Assembly (NCBI RefSeq): GCF_007096635.1
Contig: NZ_VKAA01000017.1
Location: forward strand, 62,001-126,000
DNA from: Mycolicibacterium sp. 018/SC-01/001
GTDB taxonomy: Bacteria; Actinomycetota; Actinomycetes; Mycobacteriales; Mycobacteriaceae
DNA length: 64,000 nt
Direction of reading: 5' to 3'
Shown here: one piece after another, positions 41,624 through 49,879 of the stretch
Numbering within the stretch: the stretch's first letter is position 1
Layout: each line of letters opens with the position of its first letter
Program-made: the position numbers and the translations under genes
The notes under the pieces: generated by a model
Seen by the model: the letters and a program-made list of their open reading frames with translations, nothing else
What the model was told of the DNA's origin: nothing
Databases searched by the model: none

Positions 41624-42336
41624 GCCAGCCCGTGACTGCTGACCGTGCCGACGTCAGGGTCGATCTCGTCGTGGAGTCGGCGAACCCGGAGCGGCTCGGT
41701 GAGTTCTGGGCAGCGTTGCTCGAACGGCCCGTCCGCCAGGGTGCGGGTGCCTGCACAGTGGCGGTGACCCCGAGCGCCGTCCTCGAGTTCCGCACCGCAG
41801 CGGCGCCCGGCGGCGAGACGAGCCGGCATCACCTGGACGTGGCCTCGACATCGTCCGCGCACCAGGCGTCGTTGGTCGCGCGGGCACAGGAGCTCGGTGC
41901 ATGCGAGACCGACATCGGTCAGGGTCGCGTGCCATGGCAGGTGATGACCGACCCTGACGGCAACGCGTTCTGCATCCTCGAGCCACGGTCGGAGTATCGC
42001 GATTCCGGTCCCCTGGCAGCACTCGTGACGCACGTCCGCGATCCGCAGGTGACCGCCCGGTTCTGGTCGGCGCTGCTGGCCACCCCCGTGGCGCACCGAC
42101 ACCCGGACTACGTCTCTCTGCGGCCCGGCGAGACGGGTCCGGCGCTGGAATTCGTCCGGCACCCGGACCCTCCCCGCAACCCCGGGCGGACGCACGTCCG
42201 CGTGCTCAGGTCGGATCGACCCGCTCACCCGGTCGACGATCGCGGTGAGGTCAGGCACTGCCGGGTCTGCGGCCCGTCCTGTGTGGTCGTGAGCGACCCG
42301 GAGCGCAACGACGTGTGCCTGGCTCCCCTCCGCTGA
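41620..42336 (+). CDS. Two-domain VOC family protein
   Basis: A 238-aa protein with two tandem VOC (glyoxalase-6-like) modules: the first about 10-125 (VDLVVESANPERLGEFWAALL, then VMTDPDGNAFCILEP), the second about 130-238 (ALVTHVRDPQVTARFWSALL, then VVVSDPERNDVCLAP). This layout is common in actinobacteria; most members are of unknown function, and a metal site is not obvious. It begins on an ATGA overlap with the 53-aa membrane protein, so the two are coupled. Confidence 0.82.
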   Translation: MSQPVTADRADVRVDLVVESANPERLGEFWAALLERPVRQGAGACTVAVTPSAVLEFRTAAAPGGETSRHHLDVASTSSAHQASLVARAQELGACETDIGQGRVPWQVMTDPDGNAFCILEPRSEYRDSGPLAALVTHVRDPQVTARFWSALLATPVAHRHPDYVSLRPGETGPALEFVRHPDPPRNPGRTHVRVLRSDRPAHPVDDRGEVRHCRVCGPSCVVVSDPERNDVCLAPLR

Positions 42337-42375
42337 GCCGCCGAAAAACGATGGACGCCGGCCGTGCGCGACCGT

Positions 42376-42381
42376 TAGCGT
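42376..42381 (+). promoter_or_regulatory. -10 element (TAGCGT) of a near-leaderless transcript
   Basis: TAGCGT with a TGGACG -35-like element 18 bases upstream (42352-42357), five bases before the ATG at 42387. The arrangement predicts an mRNA starting at or next to the initiation codon. The same hexamer occurs before the FKBP and glutamine-synthetase-like genes. Confidence 0.5.
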
Positions 42382-42386
42382 GCGCC

Positions 42387-42737
42387 ATGGCCATCGACCC
42401 CGACACGTTCAGCCGGCAGTGGGTCGAGGCATGGAACACCCACGACGTGGACGCCGTCCTCGAGCATTTCGACGAGACCGTGGTGTTCACCTCTCCGGTC
42501 GCTGCGCGTGTGGTGCCGGAGTCCGGCGGGCGCGTCGAAGGCAAAGCGGCGCTGCGCGACTACTGGGTGCGCGCGTTGCGTCACGTTCCCGATCTGCACT
42601 TCACCGTCGAGGCGGTGTACGTCGGCGTCGACCTCCTCGTCATCAACTACCGGAACCAGCAAGGCGGCCTGGTCAACGAAGTCCTGCGCTTCGTCGACGA
42701 CCTGGTCGTCGAGGGGCACGGAACGTATCTCGGCTGA
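42387..42737 (+). CDS. NTF2/SnoaL-like protein
   Basis: A 116-aa NTF2-fold protein: RQWVEAWNTHDVDAVLEHFDETVVFTSP at the N terminus, the GRVEGKAALRDYWVRAL helix, and a C-terminal EVLRFVDDLVVEGHGTYLG. It resembles the generic steroid-isomerase-like/SnoaL proteins. The pocket function cannot be assigned. The ATG at 42387 fits the near-leaderless promoter. It is 50 bases after the VOC gene stop on the same strand, and converges with the small protein at 42753. Confidence 0.78.
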   Translation: MAIDPDTFSRQWVEAWNTHDVDAVLEHFDETVVFTSPVAARVVPESGGRVEGKAALRDYWVRALRHVPDLHFTVEAVYVGVDLLVINYRNQQGGLVNEVLRFVDDLVVEGHGTYLG

Positions 42738-42752
42738 CCGCGTCGCACATCG

Positions 42753-42914
42753 TCACTGCTGTTCTCTGGGCTGCTCTCTGGCGTCTCCGGGATGGGGGAC
42801 GTTGTTCTCGTCGACATAGGCTGAGTGCTCGGTGTCCACCCCGTGATGGTCGCGAGGGCCGTCGTTCGTTCCGCCCGACTCGACCGCATCGGCGGCGTCA
42901 CTCGGCATCGTCAT
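42753..42914 (-). CDS. Small hydrophilic acidic protein, 53 aa
   Basis: From ATG 42914 (or the second Met at 42908) to TGA 42753, a low-hydrophobicity protein, MTMPSDAADAVESGGTND..., with a His/Asp-rich centre (GPRDHHGVDTEHSAYVDEN) and a Gln/Arg tail. About three quarters of its codons end in G or C, in line with coding DNA here. GGAGAGAGG lies about 10 bases upstream. It is the only protein-like frame in the 338-base gap between the NTF2-like gene and the LLM gene. No family recognised; it may be intrinsically disordered. Confidence 0.5.
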   Translation of the reverse strand: MTMPSDAADAVESGGTNDGPRDHHGVDTEHSAYVDENNVPHPGDAREQPREQQ

Positions 42915-43075
42915 GGCTGCGGTGTCCTCTCTCCGGGCCGGCAGCGTTCCCGCGCCGACGTCGTGCGAGAGTGCCCCATCTGCTCAGCGTTGAACCCGCC
43001 TCAGCTTGATCGGAATAAAGCGGGCCGATGGTGGATTGCCTCAGGAGTCGCTCTCCCCCGACTCCAGGAGCATCC

Positions 43076-43885
43076 ATGACACGTCCCCTCCGCGTCGCCG
43101 TACAGATCCAACCCGGCGGCGCCCCTGACTACCGCACCTGGCGCGACGCCGTCGTCGCCGCCGACGACCTCGGCGCCGATGTGATCTTCGGCTACGACCA
43201 CTTCCACCGGCCAGTGATGGAGGCCCTCGTCGACGGAAAACCCATCCTGGCCGACGTGCAGCCCGACGTCGCGAACTTCGAAGGATGGACCGCACTCGCG
43301 TCATGGGGAGAGATCACTTCCCATGCCGAGATCGGGCTGCTCGTCACGGGAGTCGGCTACCGCAACCCCGACCTGCTCGCGGACATGGCGCGCACCGTCG
43401 ACCACATCAGCGGTGGCCGGCTCATCCTCGGCCTCGGCGCCGGATGGTACGAAAAGGACTACACGACATACGGATACGACTTCGGTACGTTCGGGTCCCG
43501 CTTCGATCTGTTCGACGAGAGCCTGATCCGGATCGAGAACCGACTGGCGGCCCTGATTCCGCCGCCCGTGCGCGACATCCCGATCCTCATCGGGGGTACC
43601 GGTCCGAAGCGCTCGCTGCCCGCCGTCGCACGGCATGCCCACATCTGGCACGCGTTCGCCGAACTCGACACCTTCCGCCGGCTGAACGAGCGTGTCGACG
43701 AGCTGGCCGCCACGTTCGGCCGCTCCGGTGCCGACATCGAACGGTCCACGTTGTGGCTGAACGGTGAGAGCGCAGACGCGTTCCGCGACGCGGGTGTGAC
43801 GTTGTTCCAGATCGAACTGACCTCCGACGACGGGTACGACCTCGGACATCTCAAGGAGGTCCTCGCCTGGCGCGACAACGGGTGA
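43076..43885 (+). CDS. LLM class F420-dependent oxidoreductase
   Basis: A 269-aa luciferase-like TIM-barrel protein, with IGLLVTGVGYRNPDLLADMARTVDHISGGRLILGLGAGW, the hallmark strand-loop of F420-dependent LLM enzymes, then DIPILIGGTGPKRSL. It should transfer hydride between F420 and an organic substrate. The ATG at 43076 has GGAG six bases upstream. It stands alone, with a 69-base gap before the GAF-EAL gene. The substrate is unknown. Confidence 0.84.
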   Translation: MTRPLRVAVQIQPGGAPDYRTWRDAVVAADDLGADVIFGYDHFHRPVMEALVDGKPILADVQPDVANFEGWTALASWGEITSHAEIGLLVTGVGYRNPDLLADMARTVDHISGGRLILGLGAGWYEKDYTTYGYDFGTFGSRFDLFDESLIRIENRLAALIPPPVRDIPILIGGTGPKRSLPAVARHAHIWHAFAELDTFRRLNERVDELAATFGRSGADIERSTLWLNGESADAFRDAGVTLFQIELTSDDGYDLGHLKEVLAWRDNG

Positions 43886-43954
43886 ATCGCGCGTCCGGCA
43901 GCGCTGAACGACAATTCGCTGCTACCTTGGGCCTGGGCGGGGTCTGATCGCCGG

Positions 43955-45292
43955 TTGAAGGGGGAATTGCATGGTGAGCGACGGTCTCGAGATCTTCGGC
44001 GTGCACTAGGCCGCGCTTTGCAGAATCTCGTCGCGGCGATCAACGCGTCCATCGACCCGGCTGCACTCGTGCAGCGGATCGCCGAACAGATGTGCCTTCT
44101 CACCCCGAAGGCCGACGGCGCCGCAGTGAGCCTGTTGACTGCGGACACGTTCGTGGTGGTCTCCGCGCATGGTTTGGTCGAGTCCGTGTTGGGTCTCACC
44201 GTGCCTCGGTACGGATCGTTGCAGGGGCGCGCCATCGACACCGGGCGCCCGCAGATCAGCAGGGACCCGCAGACCGATCCCGATCTGGCGGAGTCACTGC
44301 GAACCATCGGCAAGCATCTCGACATCAATTCGCTCGTCGTGATCCCGCTGATGCACCGTGGCACCGGCATCGGCGCGCTCAGCCTGTCGGCCACCGACGG
44401 CGCGAAGTTCACCGAACGTGACGTCGCGGCGATGGAAGCGACCGCACGCTTCGTCTCCGCCCTGATCGGGGCCCACACCGAACTCTCGTCGATGCTGGAC
44501 GAGTTCCTCGGTGACCCCAACCACGAGGGAAGCGACCTCGCCGCACAGTTCCTGGCCTCGGTGCTGCTCCCTGACATGGCACGCGAAGATGCCCTCCACC
44601 AACGCGTCAGCGACATGTTGGCGGCACCGTCGCCGCTGTCGGCGGTGTATCAGCCGATCGTCGAGCTCGGCTCGGAAGCCGTCGTGGGCTTCGAGGGGTT
44701 GTGCCGCTTTCCCGTCGAAGCCGAACGCTCACCGGCCTATTGGTTCGATGTGGCACGTCGACTCGGGCGCGGGATACCTCTCGAGTTGGCGGCGCTCGAC
44801 CGCGTGCTCGCCGGTGTCGACGACATCCCCGCCGGTCGTTTCGTCGCGGTGAACGCCAGCCCGTCCACTGCCATGGATCCGAGGCTCCATGATGCGCTGC
44901 TGGCGGTACCCCGACCGGTGGTGTTGGAGATCACCGAGCACGAACCCTTCCCCGACGGTTTGGCGGACGCGCTGAAACCCCTGAGGGACAACGGTATTCG
45001 ACTCGCGATCGACGACGCGGGTGCGGGTTATGCGAGCTTCACCCAGATGCTGCAGCTGCGACCGGACATCATCAAGATCGACGGTTCGCTCACGTCGGGG
45101 ATCGACCTCGATCCGGCCAAACGGGCCCTGGTGACGGCCATCGTCCGGCTGTGCGATGAGATGGGCGCCACGACGATCGCCGAGGCGATCGAAAGGGTCG
45201 ACGAACAAGCCACATTGGCCGAACTCGGGGTCGAGTTGGGTCAGGGTTATCTCTTCGGCAGACCGTCCGTGCTGGCGTCCAGAGCGTCGTAG
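43955..45292 (+). CDS. GAF-EAL cyclic-di-GMP phosphodiesterase
   Basis: A roughly 445-aa protein with an N-terminal GAF domain (about 25-175) and a C-terminal EAL domain (about 225-440). Catalytic EAL residues are present: Glu247 in FEGLCRF (EGL instead of EAL), Asn300, Glu325/Glu328 in EITEHE, Asp353-Asp354 in DDAGAGY, Lys374 in IKID, Glu410 in AEAIE, and Gln430 in GQGYLFGRP. It should hydrolyse c-di-GMP under GAF control. No GGDEF domain. The N terminus is uncertain: this frame opens only with TTG at 43955, while a better ATG with Shine-Dalgarno (43971) is in another frame. The 3' end overlaps the convergent esterase by 46 bases. Confidence 0.83.
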   Translation: MKGELHGERRSRDLRRALGRALQNLVAAINASIDPAALVQRIAEQMCLLTPKADGAAVSLLTADTFVVVSAHGLVESVLGLTVPRYGSLQGRAIDTGRPQISRDPQTDPDLAESLRTIGKHLDINSLVVIPLMHRGTGIGALSLSATDGAKFTERDVAAMEATARFVSALIGAHTELSSMLDEFLGDPNHEGSDLAAQFLASVLLPDMAREDALHQRVSDMLAAPSPLSAVYQPIVELGSEAVVGFEGLCRFPVEAERSPAYWFDVARRLGRGIPLELAALDRVLAGVDDIPAGRFVAVNASPSTAMDPRLHDALLAVPRPVVLEITEHEPFPDGLADALKPLRDNGIRLAIDDAGAGYASFTQMLQLRPDIIKIDGSLTSGIDLDPAKRALVTAIVRLCDEMGATTIAEAIERVDEQATLAELGVELGQGYLFGRPSVLASRAS

Positions 45293-46422
45293 ATCAACGT
45301 CAGGTAGCGGGCGGTGCGTTCGCTGCCTTCGATGCCCGGCCCCATCTTGTTCATGACGTACGCGATCGTCGCCCCGGTTTCGGGATTCATCGTCTCCCAG
45401 GATCCGCCCCAGCCGCCCCAGAAGCAGATCTTGCGGTCGGGGATGTACGGGATCGTCGTCAAATCCGGCAGGCCGAAGCCCAGACCCCACCGCACCGGGT
45501 GCTGCGCCAGCACCAGATCGGGCCCCTGCACATGCACATCGAAGATCAGCTCGATGGTCTCGGGTTTCAGCAGCCGCACGCCGTCGACCTCACCGCCCCG
45601 TGAGACGACCGACAGGATCTTCGCCAGCGCGCGAGCGTTCGAATGACCGTTGGCCGCGCCGATATCGGCGGCTCGCCACTCGTCCGAATTGGCGAACATG
45701 GGATCCATCGGCGGATTGGTGAACGCCGAGACCATCTGTGGGGTCCACTGGTCGAACGGCGGGATGCCCGCGAAAGGATCGGGCGGCGGCACGATCTCCG
45801 CGATCCGTCCGCTGTCTTCCGGCCGTGCACCGATCTGGAAGTCGGCGCCGAGGGGACCGGCGATCTCGTCGGCGACGAACTGCTTCAACGACTGGCCGGT
45901 GAGGCGGCGCAGGACCTCGCCGATGAGGTGGCCGTGCGTGAGAGCGTGATACCCCGACGCCGTACCCGGCGCCCACGACGGGGCCTGTGCAGCGAGTGCG
46001 CTCGTCGACACTCCCCAGTCGAGCAGCTCCGCCACCGTCATGGGTTGATCCCAGCCGGCCAGGCCCGACGAGTGCGACAGCAGGTGCCGGAACTGCACTG
46101 ACTCTTTGCCGTTGGCGCCGAATTCCGGCCACACCTCGGCCACCGGGGTGCTCGGCGCCAGCAGCCCACGATCGATCAGCATGAGGCCCGCGAGCGCGGT
46201 CACCGTCTTCGTCGACGACCACACGTTCACGATCGTGTCGGCGGTCCACGCGACGGTGCCGGCCGCATCGGCGTGCCCACCCCACAGGTCGACGACGAGC
46301 TCGCCACCGATGTCGACCGCGATCGACGCGCCGAGCTCCTCCCCGCTGGAGATCGCGGCGCCCAACGCGTCGGCAACCTTCTCGAACCGCGGATCGCAAT
46401 GTCCCTGCAGGAGCTCGGTCAT
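45247..46422 (-). CDS. Beta-lactamase-fold serine hydrolase / esterase (EstB-like)
   Basis: A 391-aa class C beta-lactamase-like hydrolase with the SxxK motif Ser69-Ser-Thr-Lys72 (NVWSSTKTV), the RHLLSHSSGL segment, Tyr in SGYHALTHG (YxN-like), and a late KICFWGGWGG strand. These proteins are usually carboxylesterases. No signal peptide is seen. The ATG at 46422 is 98 bases from the divergent thiD. Its 3' end overlaps the GAF-EAL gene tail (45247-45292), so transcripts of the two are antisense there. Confidence 0.85.
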   Translation of the reverse strand: MTELLQGHCDPRFEKVADALGAAISSGEELGASIAVDIGGELVVDLWGGHADAAGTVAWTADTIVNVWSSTKTVTALAGLMLIDRGLLAPSTPVAEVWPEFGANGKESVQFRHLLSHSSGLAGWDQPMTVAELLDWGVSTSALAAQAPSWAPGTASGYHALTHGHLIGEVLRRLTGQSLKQFVADEIAGPLGADFQIGARPEDSGRIAEIVPPPDPFAGIPPFDQWTPQMVSAFTNPPMDPMFANSDEWRAADIGAANGHSNARALAKILSVVSRGGEVDGVRLLKPETIELIFDVHVQGPDLVLAQHPVRWGLGFGLPDLTTIPYIPDRKICFWGGWGGSWETMNPETGATIAYVMNKMGPGIEGSERTARYLTLIYDALDASTDGLPKR

Positions 46423-46519
46423 CCGATCATGATGCGCCGTCCAGAACCGGCGCTTCAAGCACCCGTTTACACTCTCCGGTGGCGCGGCAGCGCGCCGCCG
46501 CCACATCCGGAACCAGGAC

Positions 46520-47368
46520 ATGACTGACACGACCGACCGTCTCCCGCTGACCCCGCCCGGGCAGACGCCGCGCCGGGTGATGACGATCGCGGGTTCCGAC
46601 TCCGGTGGCAGCGCCGGACTGCAGGCCGACATGCGCACCTTCGCGATGCTGGGCGTGCACGGCTCCGCCGCCGTGACAGCTGTGACGGTGCAGAACTCGT
46701 TGGGCGTCAAAGCTTTTCACGAGATCCCCGTCGAGGTCGTCGCGGCGCAGATCAGCACGGTGGCCTCGGACATCGGTATCGAAGCGGCCAAGACCGGCAT
46801 GCTCGCCTCCACCGCGATCATCGAGGCCATCGTCGAGGTGTGGTCGGCCGAGGAGCTCGCCGGCTCGGTCCCGTTCGTGGTCGACCCCGTGTGCGCCTCC
46901 AACGCGGGCGAACCGCTGCTGCATCCGAGCGCGCTCGATGCCATGCGTACGGAGCTCATTCCGCTGGCCACACTCGTGACACCCAATCTCGACGAGGTAC
47001 GGCTGCTCGTCGGGATCGACGTCGTGGACTCCGACACCCAACGCGATGCGGCTCGGGCGCTGCACGCTCTGGGGCCCGGGTGGGCGCTGGTGAAGGGCGG
47101 GCACTTGCGGACCTCCCGCGTCAGCTCGGACCTCCTCTTCGACGGTTCTGAGTTCCACCAGTTCGCTGCAGCCCGGGTGAACACCCGAGACGACCACGGC
47201 GCCGGCGACACGCTCGGGGCGGCGATCACGGCTGCGCTGGCGCATGGCTACTCGGTTCCCGACGCCGTCGCCTTCGGCAAGCGCTGGGTGACCGAGTGCA
47301 TCCGCAAGGCCTACCCCCTGGGCCACGGCCTCGGGCCGGTCAACGGGATGGCGAGCCTGTACCGCTGA
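46520..47368 (+). CDS. thiD: Hydroxymethylpyrimidine/phosphomethylpyrimidine kinase ThiD
   Basis: A 282-aa ribokinase-fold kinase of thiamine synthesis: MTIAGSDSGGSAGLQADMRTF at the N terminus (substrate binding), VDPVCASNAGEPLL, VTPNLDEVRLL, and the C-terminal anion-hole/ATP segment DDHGAGDTLGAAITAAL. It phosphorylates HMP and HMP-P in two steps to HMP-PP. The last motif has GDT instead of the usual GCT. A TACACT -10-like element is at 46468-46473, followed by a small GC hairpin (46481-46496). No TPP riboswitch fits in the 97-base upstream gap. It is not with other thi genes here. Confidence 0.88.
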   Translation: MTDTTDRLPLTPPGQTPRRVMTIAGSDSGGSAGLQADMRTFAMLGVHGSAAVTAVTVQNSLGVKAFHEIPVEVVAAQISTVASDIGIEAAKTGMLASTAIIEAIVEVWSAEELAGSVPFVVDPVCASNAGEPLLHPSALDAMRTELIPLATLVTPNLDEVRLLVGIDVVDSDTQRDAARALHALGPGWALVKGGHLRTSRVSSDLLFDGSEFHQFAAARVNTRDDHGAGDTLGAAITAALAHGYSVPDAVAFGKRWVTECIRKAYPLGHGLGPVNGMASLYR

Positions 47369-47399
47369 ACGCGATGTTCTCGGACTTTGCTGAGTGTGC

Positions 47400-47421
47400 T
47401 CTCAGTGGCGTCTCAGTTGCG
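47400..47421 (+). promoter_or_regulatory. Tandem 11-bp direct repeat, OmpR-type regulator site
   Basis: TCTCAGTGGCG and TCTCAGTTGCG lie head-to-tail with 10 of 11 identical bases, exactly one helical turn apart, 71 bases before the protease ATG. OmpR/PhoB-type response regulators bind such repeats. In M. tuberculosis, pepD is next to and controlled by MprA, a regulator of this type; that link is inference here. Confidence 0.55.
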
Positions 47422-47491
47422 GTGGGCAACCTGGTGCCACGAGCCGGATAACCCGGCCCCCGCTGCCCATGATCGAAGGGAACCACCACCG

Positions 47492-48796
47492 ATGGCGACC
47501 CCGCCCCCGCCTCCCCCACACAATCACGACTGGTCGCGCGTCAACTGGCCGGCCCCGCCGAATCCGTTGCCACACAACCCGACACCGTGGCCCAACCAAG
47601 CACCCCCGCACGGTGGGCCCCGTCCGTCCCGCCGCGACCGGCGCTCGCGGACGCCGCGCGCCCTCGTCGCTGCCGGTGCGGCGGCGGTCGCGATCGCCGG
47701 CGGCGGGATCGGCGCAGCTGCTGCCGTAGCTGTGACCGATCACCAGCAGACGGTCGCCACGCCACCGGCCGCGGTGCGGACGCAGCCGGTGAAACCGGCA
47801 GCGGACGCCGCGCCGGGCTCGGTGGAAGCGGTCGCCGCCAAGGTCATGCCCAGTGTCGTCAAGATCCAGATCGCCGCAGGTCAGGGCGTCGCCGAAGGGT
47901 CGGGCATCGTGCTCAGCCCGGACGGGCTGATCCTCACCAACAACCACGTCGTCGCCCCCCTGGCAAACGGGGCCGGCGGAGGTACGGGCGCGCAACCTGC
48001 CGCGTTCGACGGCGGCGACGCCTCGGCGACGGTCACCTTCTCCGACGGGCGCTCCGTGCCGTTCACCGTCGTCGGCACCGATCCCACGGGTGACCTGGCG
48101 GTCGTGCATGCCGAAGGCGTCAGCGGTCTGACGCCGATCACCTTCGGCTCGTCGAAGGACGTCAAGATCGGCCAGGAGGTCGTGGCGATCGGATCCCCGC
48201 TCGGTTTGCAGGGCACCGTGACCAAAGGCATCGTCAGCGCGCTGAACCGGCCGGTCGCTGCCGGCGACGGTGAGGGCTCCTCCCCCGTCGTCCTCGATGC
48301 ACTCCAGACCGATGCGGCCATCAATCCCGGCAACTCGGGCGGGCCCCTGGTCGACATGAACGGCGACCTGATCGGCGTCAACTCCGCCGGCGCGAGCATG
48401 GGCTCCGGTTCCGGCGGCGGTTCGATCGGGCTCGGCTTCGCCATCCCGTCCGACCAGGCCAAGCGCATCGCCGACGAACTGGTCTCCTCCGGCACCGCGA
48501 CCCACGGCTCGCTCGGGGTGCAACTGGGCATGCAGAACGACACCGCCAACGACGCCGCCAACGCCGCCGACGTCGACGGCGCCGTGGTCGCCCAGGTGGC
48601 ACCCGGAAGCCCGGCGGCACAGGCCGGCCTGTCCGACGGATCGGTGATCACCAAGATCAACGACCAGGTCATCGACGGACCGGAGGCGCTGGCCGCAGCG
48701 GTGCGTTCCAAGGCGCCGGGTGATCAGGTGTCGATCACCTATCGCGACGCCAGCGGTGCGTTGCGAACGGCCCAGGTCGCACTCGGCACCGCCTGA
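47492..48796 (+). CDS. HtrA/PepD-like membrane-anchored serine protease with PDZ domain
   Basis: A 434-aa protease: a Pro-rich cytosolic N terminus (residues 1-55), one membrane helix (about 56-81), trypsin-like domain with His152 (TNNHVV), Asp202 (TGDLAVV) and Ser283 (GNSGGP), and a C-terminal PDZ domain (about 335-430; VAPGSPAAQAGLSDG). It closely follows the layout of M. tuberculosis PepD (Rv0983) but has a shorter, more His/Pro-rich tail at the N terminus. It should degrade or chaperone damaged envelope proteins. It is not next to a two-component system here, so it may be a paralog. ATG at 47492; the Shine-Dalgarno is weak. Its stop is three bases from the convergent alcohol dehydrogenase stop. 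Confidence 0.88.
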   Translation: MATPPPPPPHNHDWSRVNWPAPPNPLPHNPTPWPNQAPPHGGPRPSRRDRRSRTPRALVAAGAAAVAIAGGGIGAAAAVAVTDHQQTVATPPAAVRTQPVKPAADAAPGSVEAVAAKVMPSVVKIQIAAGQGVAEGSGIVLSPDGLILTNNHVVAPLANGAGGGTGAQPAAFDGGDASATVTFSDGRSVPFTVVGTDPTGDLAVVHAEGVSGLTPITFGSSKDVKIGQEVVAIGSPLGLQGTVTKGIVSALNRPVAAGDGEGSSPVVLDALQTDAAINPGNSGGPLVDMNGDLIGVNSAGASMGSGSGGGSIGLGFAIPSDQAKRIADELVSSGTATHGSLGVQLGMQNDTANDAANAADVDGAVVAQVAPGSPAAQAGLSDGSVITKINDQVIDGPEALAAAVRSKAPGDQVSITYRDASGALRTAQVALGTA

Positions 48797-48798
48797 CG

Positions 48799-49848
48799 TC
48801 AGGCGCTCGGATCGATGAGCGTGATGCCGGCCGGTGAGGCGGAGTCCATCGCCGGCAGCGCTCGCGCGGCCTCCTCGAGGGTGATGGTGCGCTGGATGAG
48901 GTCATGCGGCCGCAGGTCGCCGCGTTCGATCATGGCCATCATCGGCGGGTAGTCCACCGCTGCCATGCCATGGCTGCCCAGGACCGAGATCTCCCAGGCG
49001 ATCACCCGGTCCATGGGCACCCGAGGGTGGCCGTCGACAGGCGGCAGCAGGCCCACCTGGACGTGCCGCCCGTGCCGGCGCAGGCTCAGGATCGACAATT
49101 CGCATGCTGACTGATGGCCCACCGCATCGACCCCGAGATCGCTGCCGCCGCCGGTGATTTCATGGATCGCGGCTGCGATGTCGGTGGTCGTCGCCGTACC
49201 GTCGGCGACCACGGTCCGATCAGCGCCGAGGGCGTCCGCGGCGGCCAGCGCGCCCGCTGTGCGATCCACGGCGATCACGTTGGCGCCCAACGCTTTACCG
49301 ATCATCACCGCGCTCAACCCGACACCGCCGGCGCCGACCACCGTGAGCCAGTGCCCGCGTTGGAGGCCGCCGACGCCTGTGAGCGCGCGGTACGCGGTCG
49401 CGAACCGGCAACCCAGGCCGGCCGCCGCGGCGAACGACACGGATTCCGGGATGCCCACCAGGTTGACATCGGCGGCGGGCACCGCAACGTACTGCGCGAA
49501 GGACCCCCAGTAGGTGAACCCGGGCTGCTGCTGCTGCGGGCAGACCTGGGCGCTCCCCGCACGGCACCAGCGGCACGCGCCGCAACCACAGACGAACGGA
49601 ACCGTGACCCGGTCCCCCACCATGTGCTGGCGTACCTGCGATCCGACAGCCACGATCACGCCGGCGAATTCATGGCCGGGGACGTGAGGAAGCGAGAGAT
49701 CCTCGTGGCCGGCCCATGCGTGCCAGTCACTACGGCACAGACCGGTGGCTTGCACGGCCACGACGACGCCGTCGCTCGGCGGTCGCGGGTCCGCGACGGT
49801 CCGGACTTCGAGTGGCCCGCCGATCCGGTCCATCACCAGAGCGCGCAT
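48799..49848 (-). CDS. Zinc-dependent alcohol dehydrogenase
   Basis: A 349-aa medium-chain dehydrogenase with catalytic zinc ligands Cys38 and His59-Glu60 (GHEFAG), a structural zinc site of Cys89, Cys92, Cys95 and Cys103 (CGACRWCRAG...C), and the VVGAGGVGLS nucleotide motif near 171. It should oxidise alcohols or reduce aldehydes with NAD(P). It ends two bases from the protease stop. An SRPBCC gene upstream on the same strand ends 31 bases away, so the two may be one transcript. Confidence 0.9.
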   Translation of the reverse strand: MRALVMDRIGGPLEVRTVADPRPPSDGVVVAVQATGLCRSDWHAWAGHEDLSLPHVPGHEFAGVIVAVGSQVRQHMVGDRVTVPFVCGCGACRWCRAGSAQVCPQQQQPGFTYWGSFAQYVAVPAADVNLVGIPESVSFAAAAGLGCRFATAYRALTGVGGLQRGHWLTVVGAGGVGLSAVMIGKALGANVIAVDRTAGALAAADALGADRTVVADGTATTTDIAAAIHEITGGGSDLGVDAVGHQSACELSILSLRRHGRHVQVGLLPPVDGHPRVPMDRVIAWEISVLGSHGMAAVDYPPMMAMIERGDLRPHDLIQRTITLEEAARALPAMDSASPAGITLIDPSA

Positions 49849-49879
49849 CGCTCCATTCTGACGCGCGCGGCGTGACGGG

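Noticed and set aside
42791..42806. CTCCGGGATGGGGGAC as a sixth copy of the element
   Set aside because: It lies inside the candidate small-protein gene, far from the regulon, and does not keep the C-rich arm.
46423..46519. TPP riboswitch upstream of thiD
   Set aside because: The gap is 97 bases and lacks the CUGAGA and related conserved core. Only a small GC hairpin is present.
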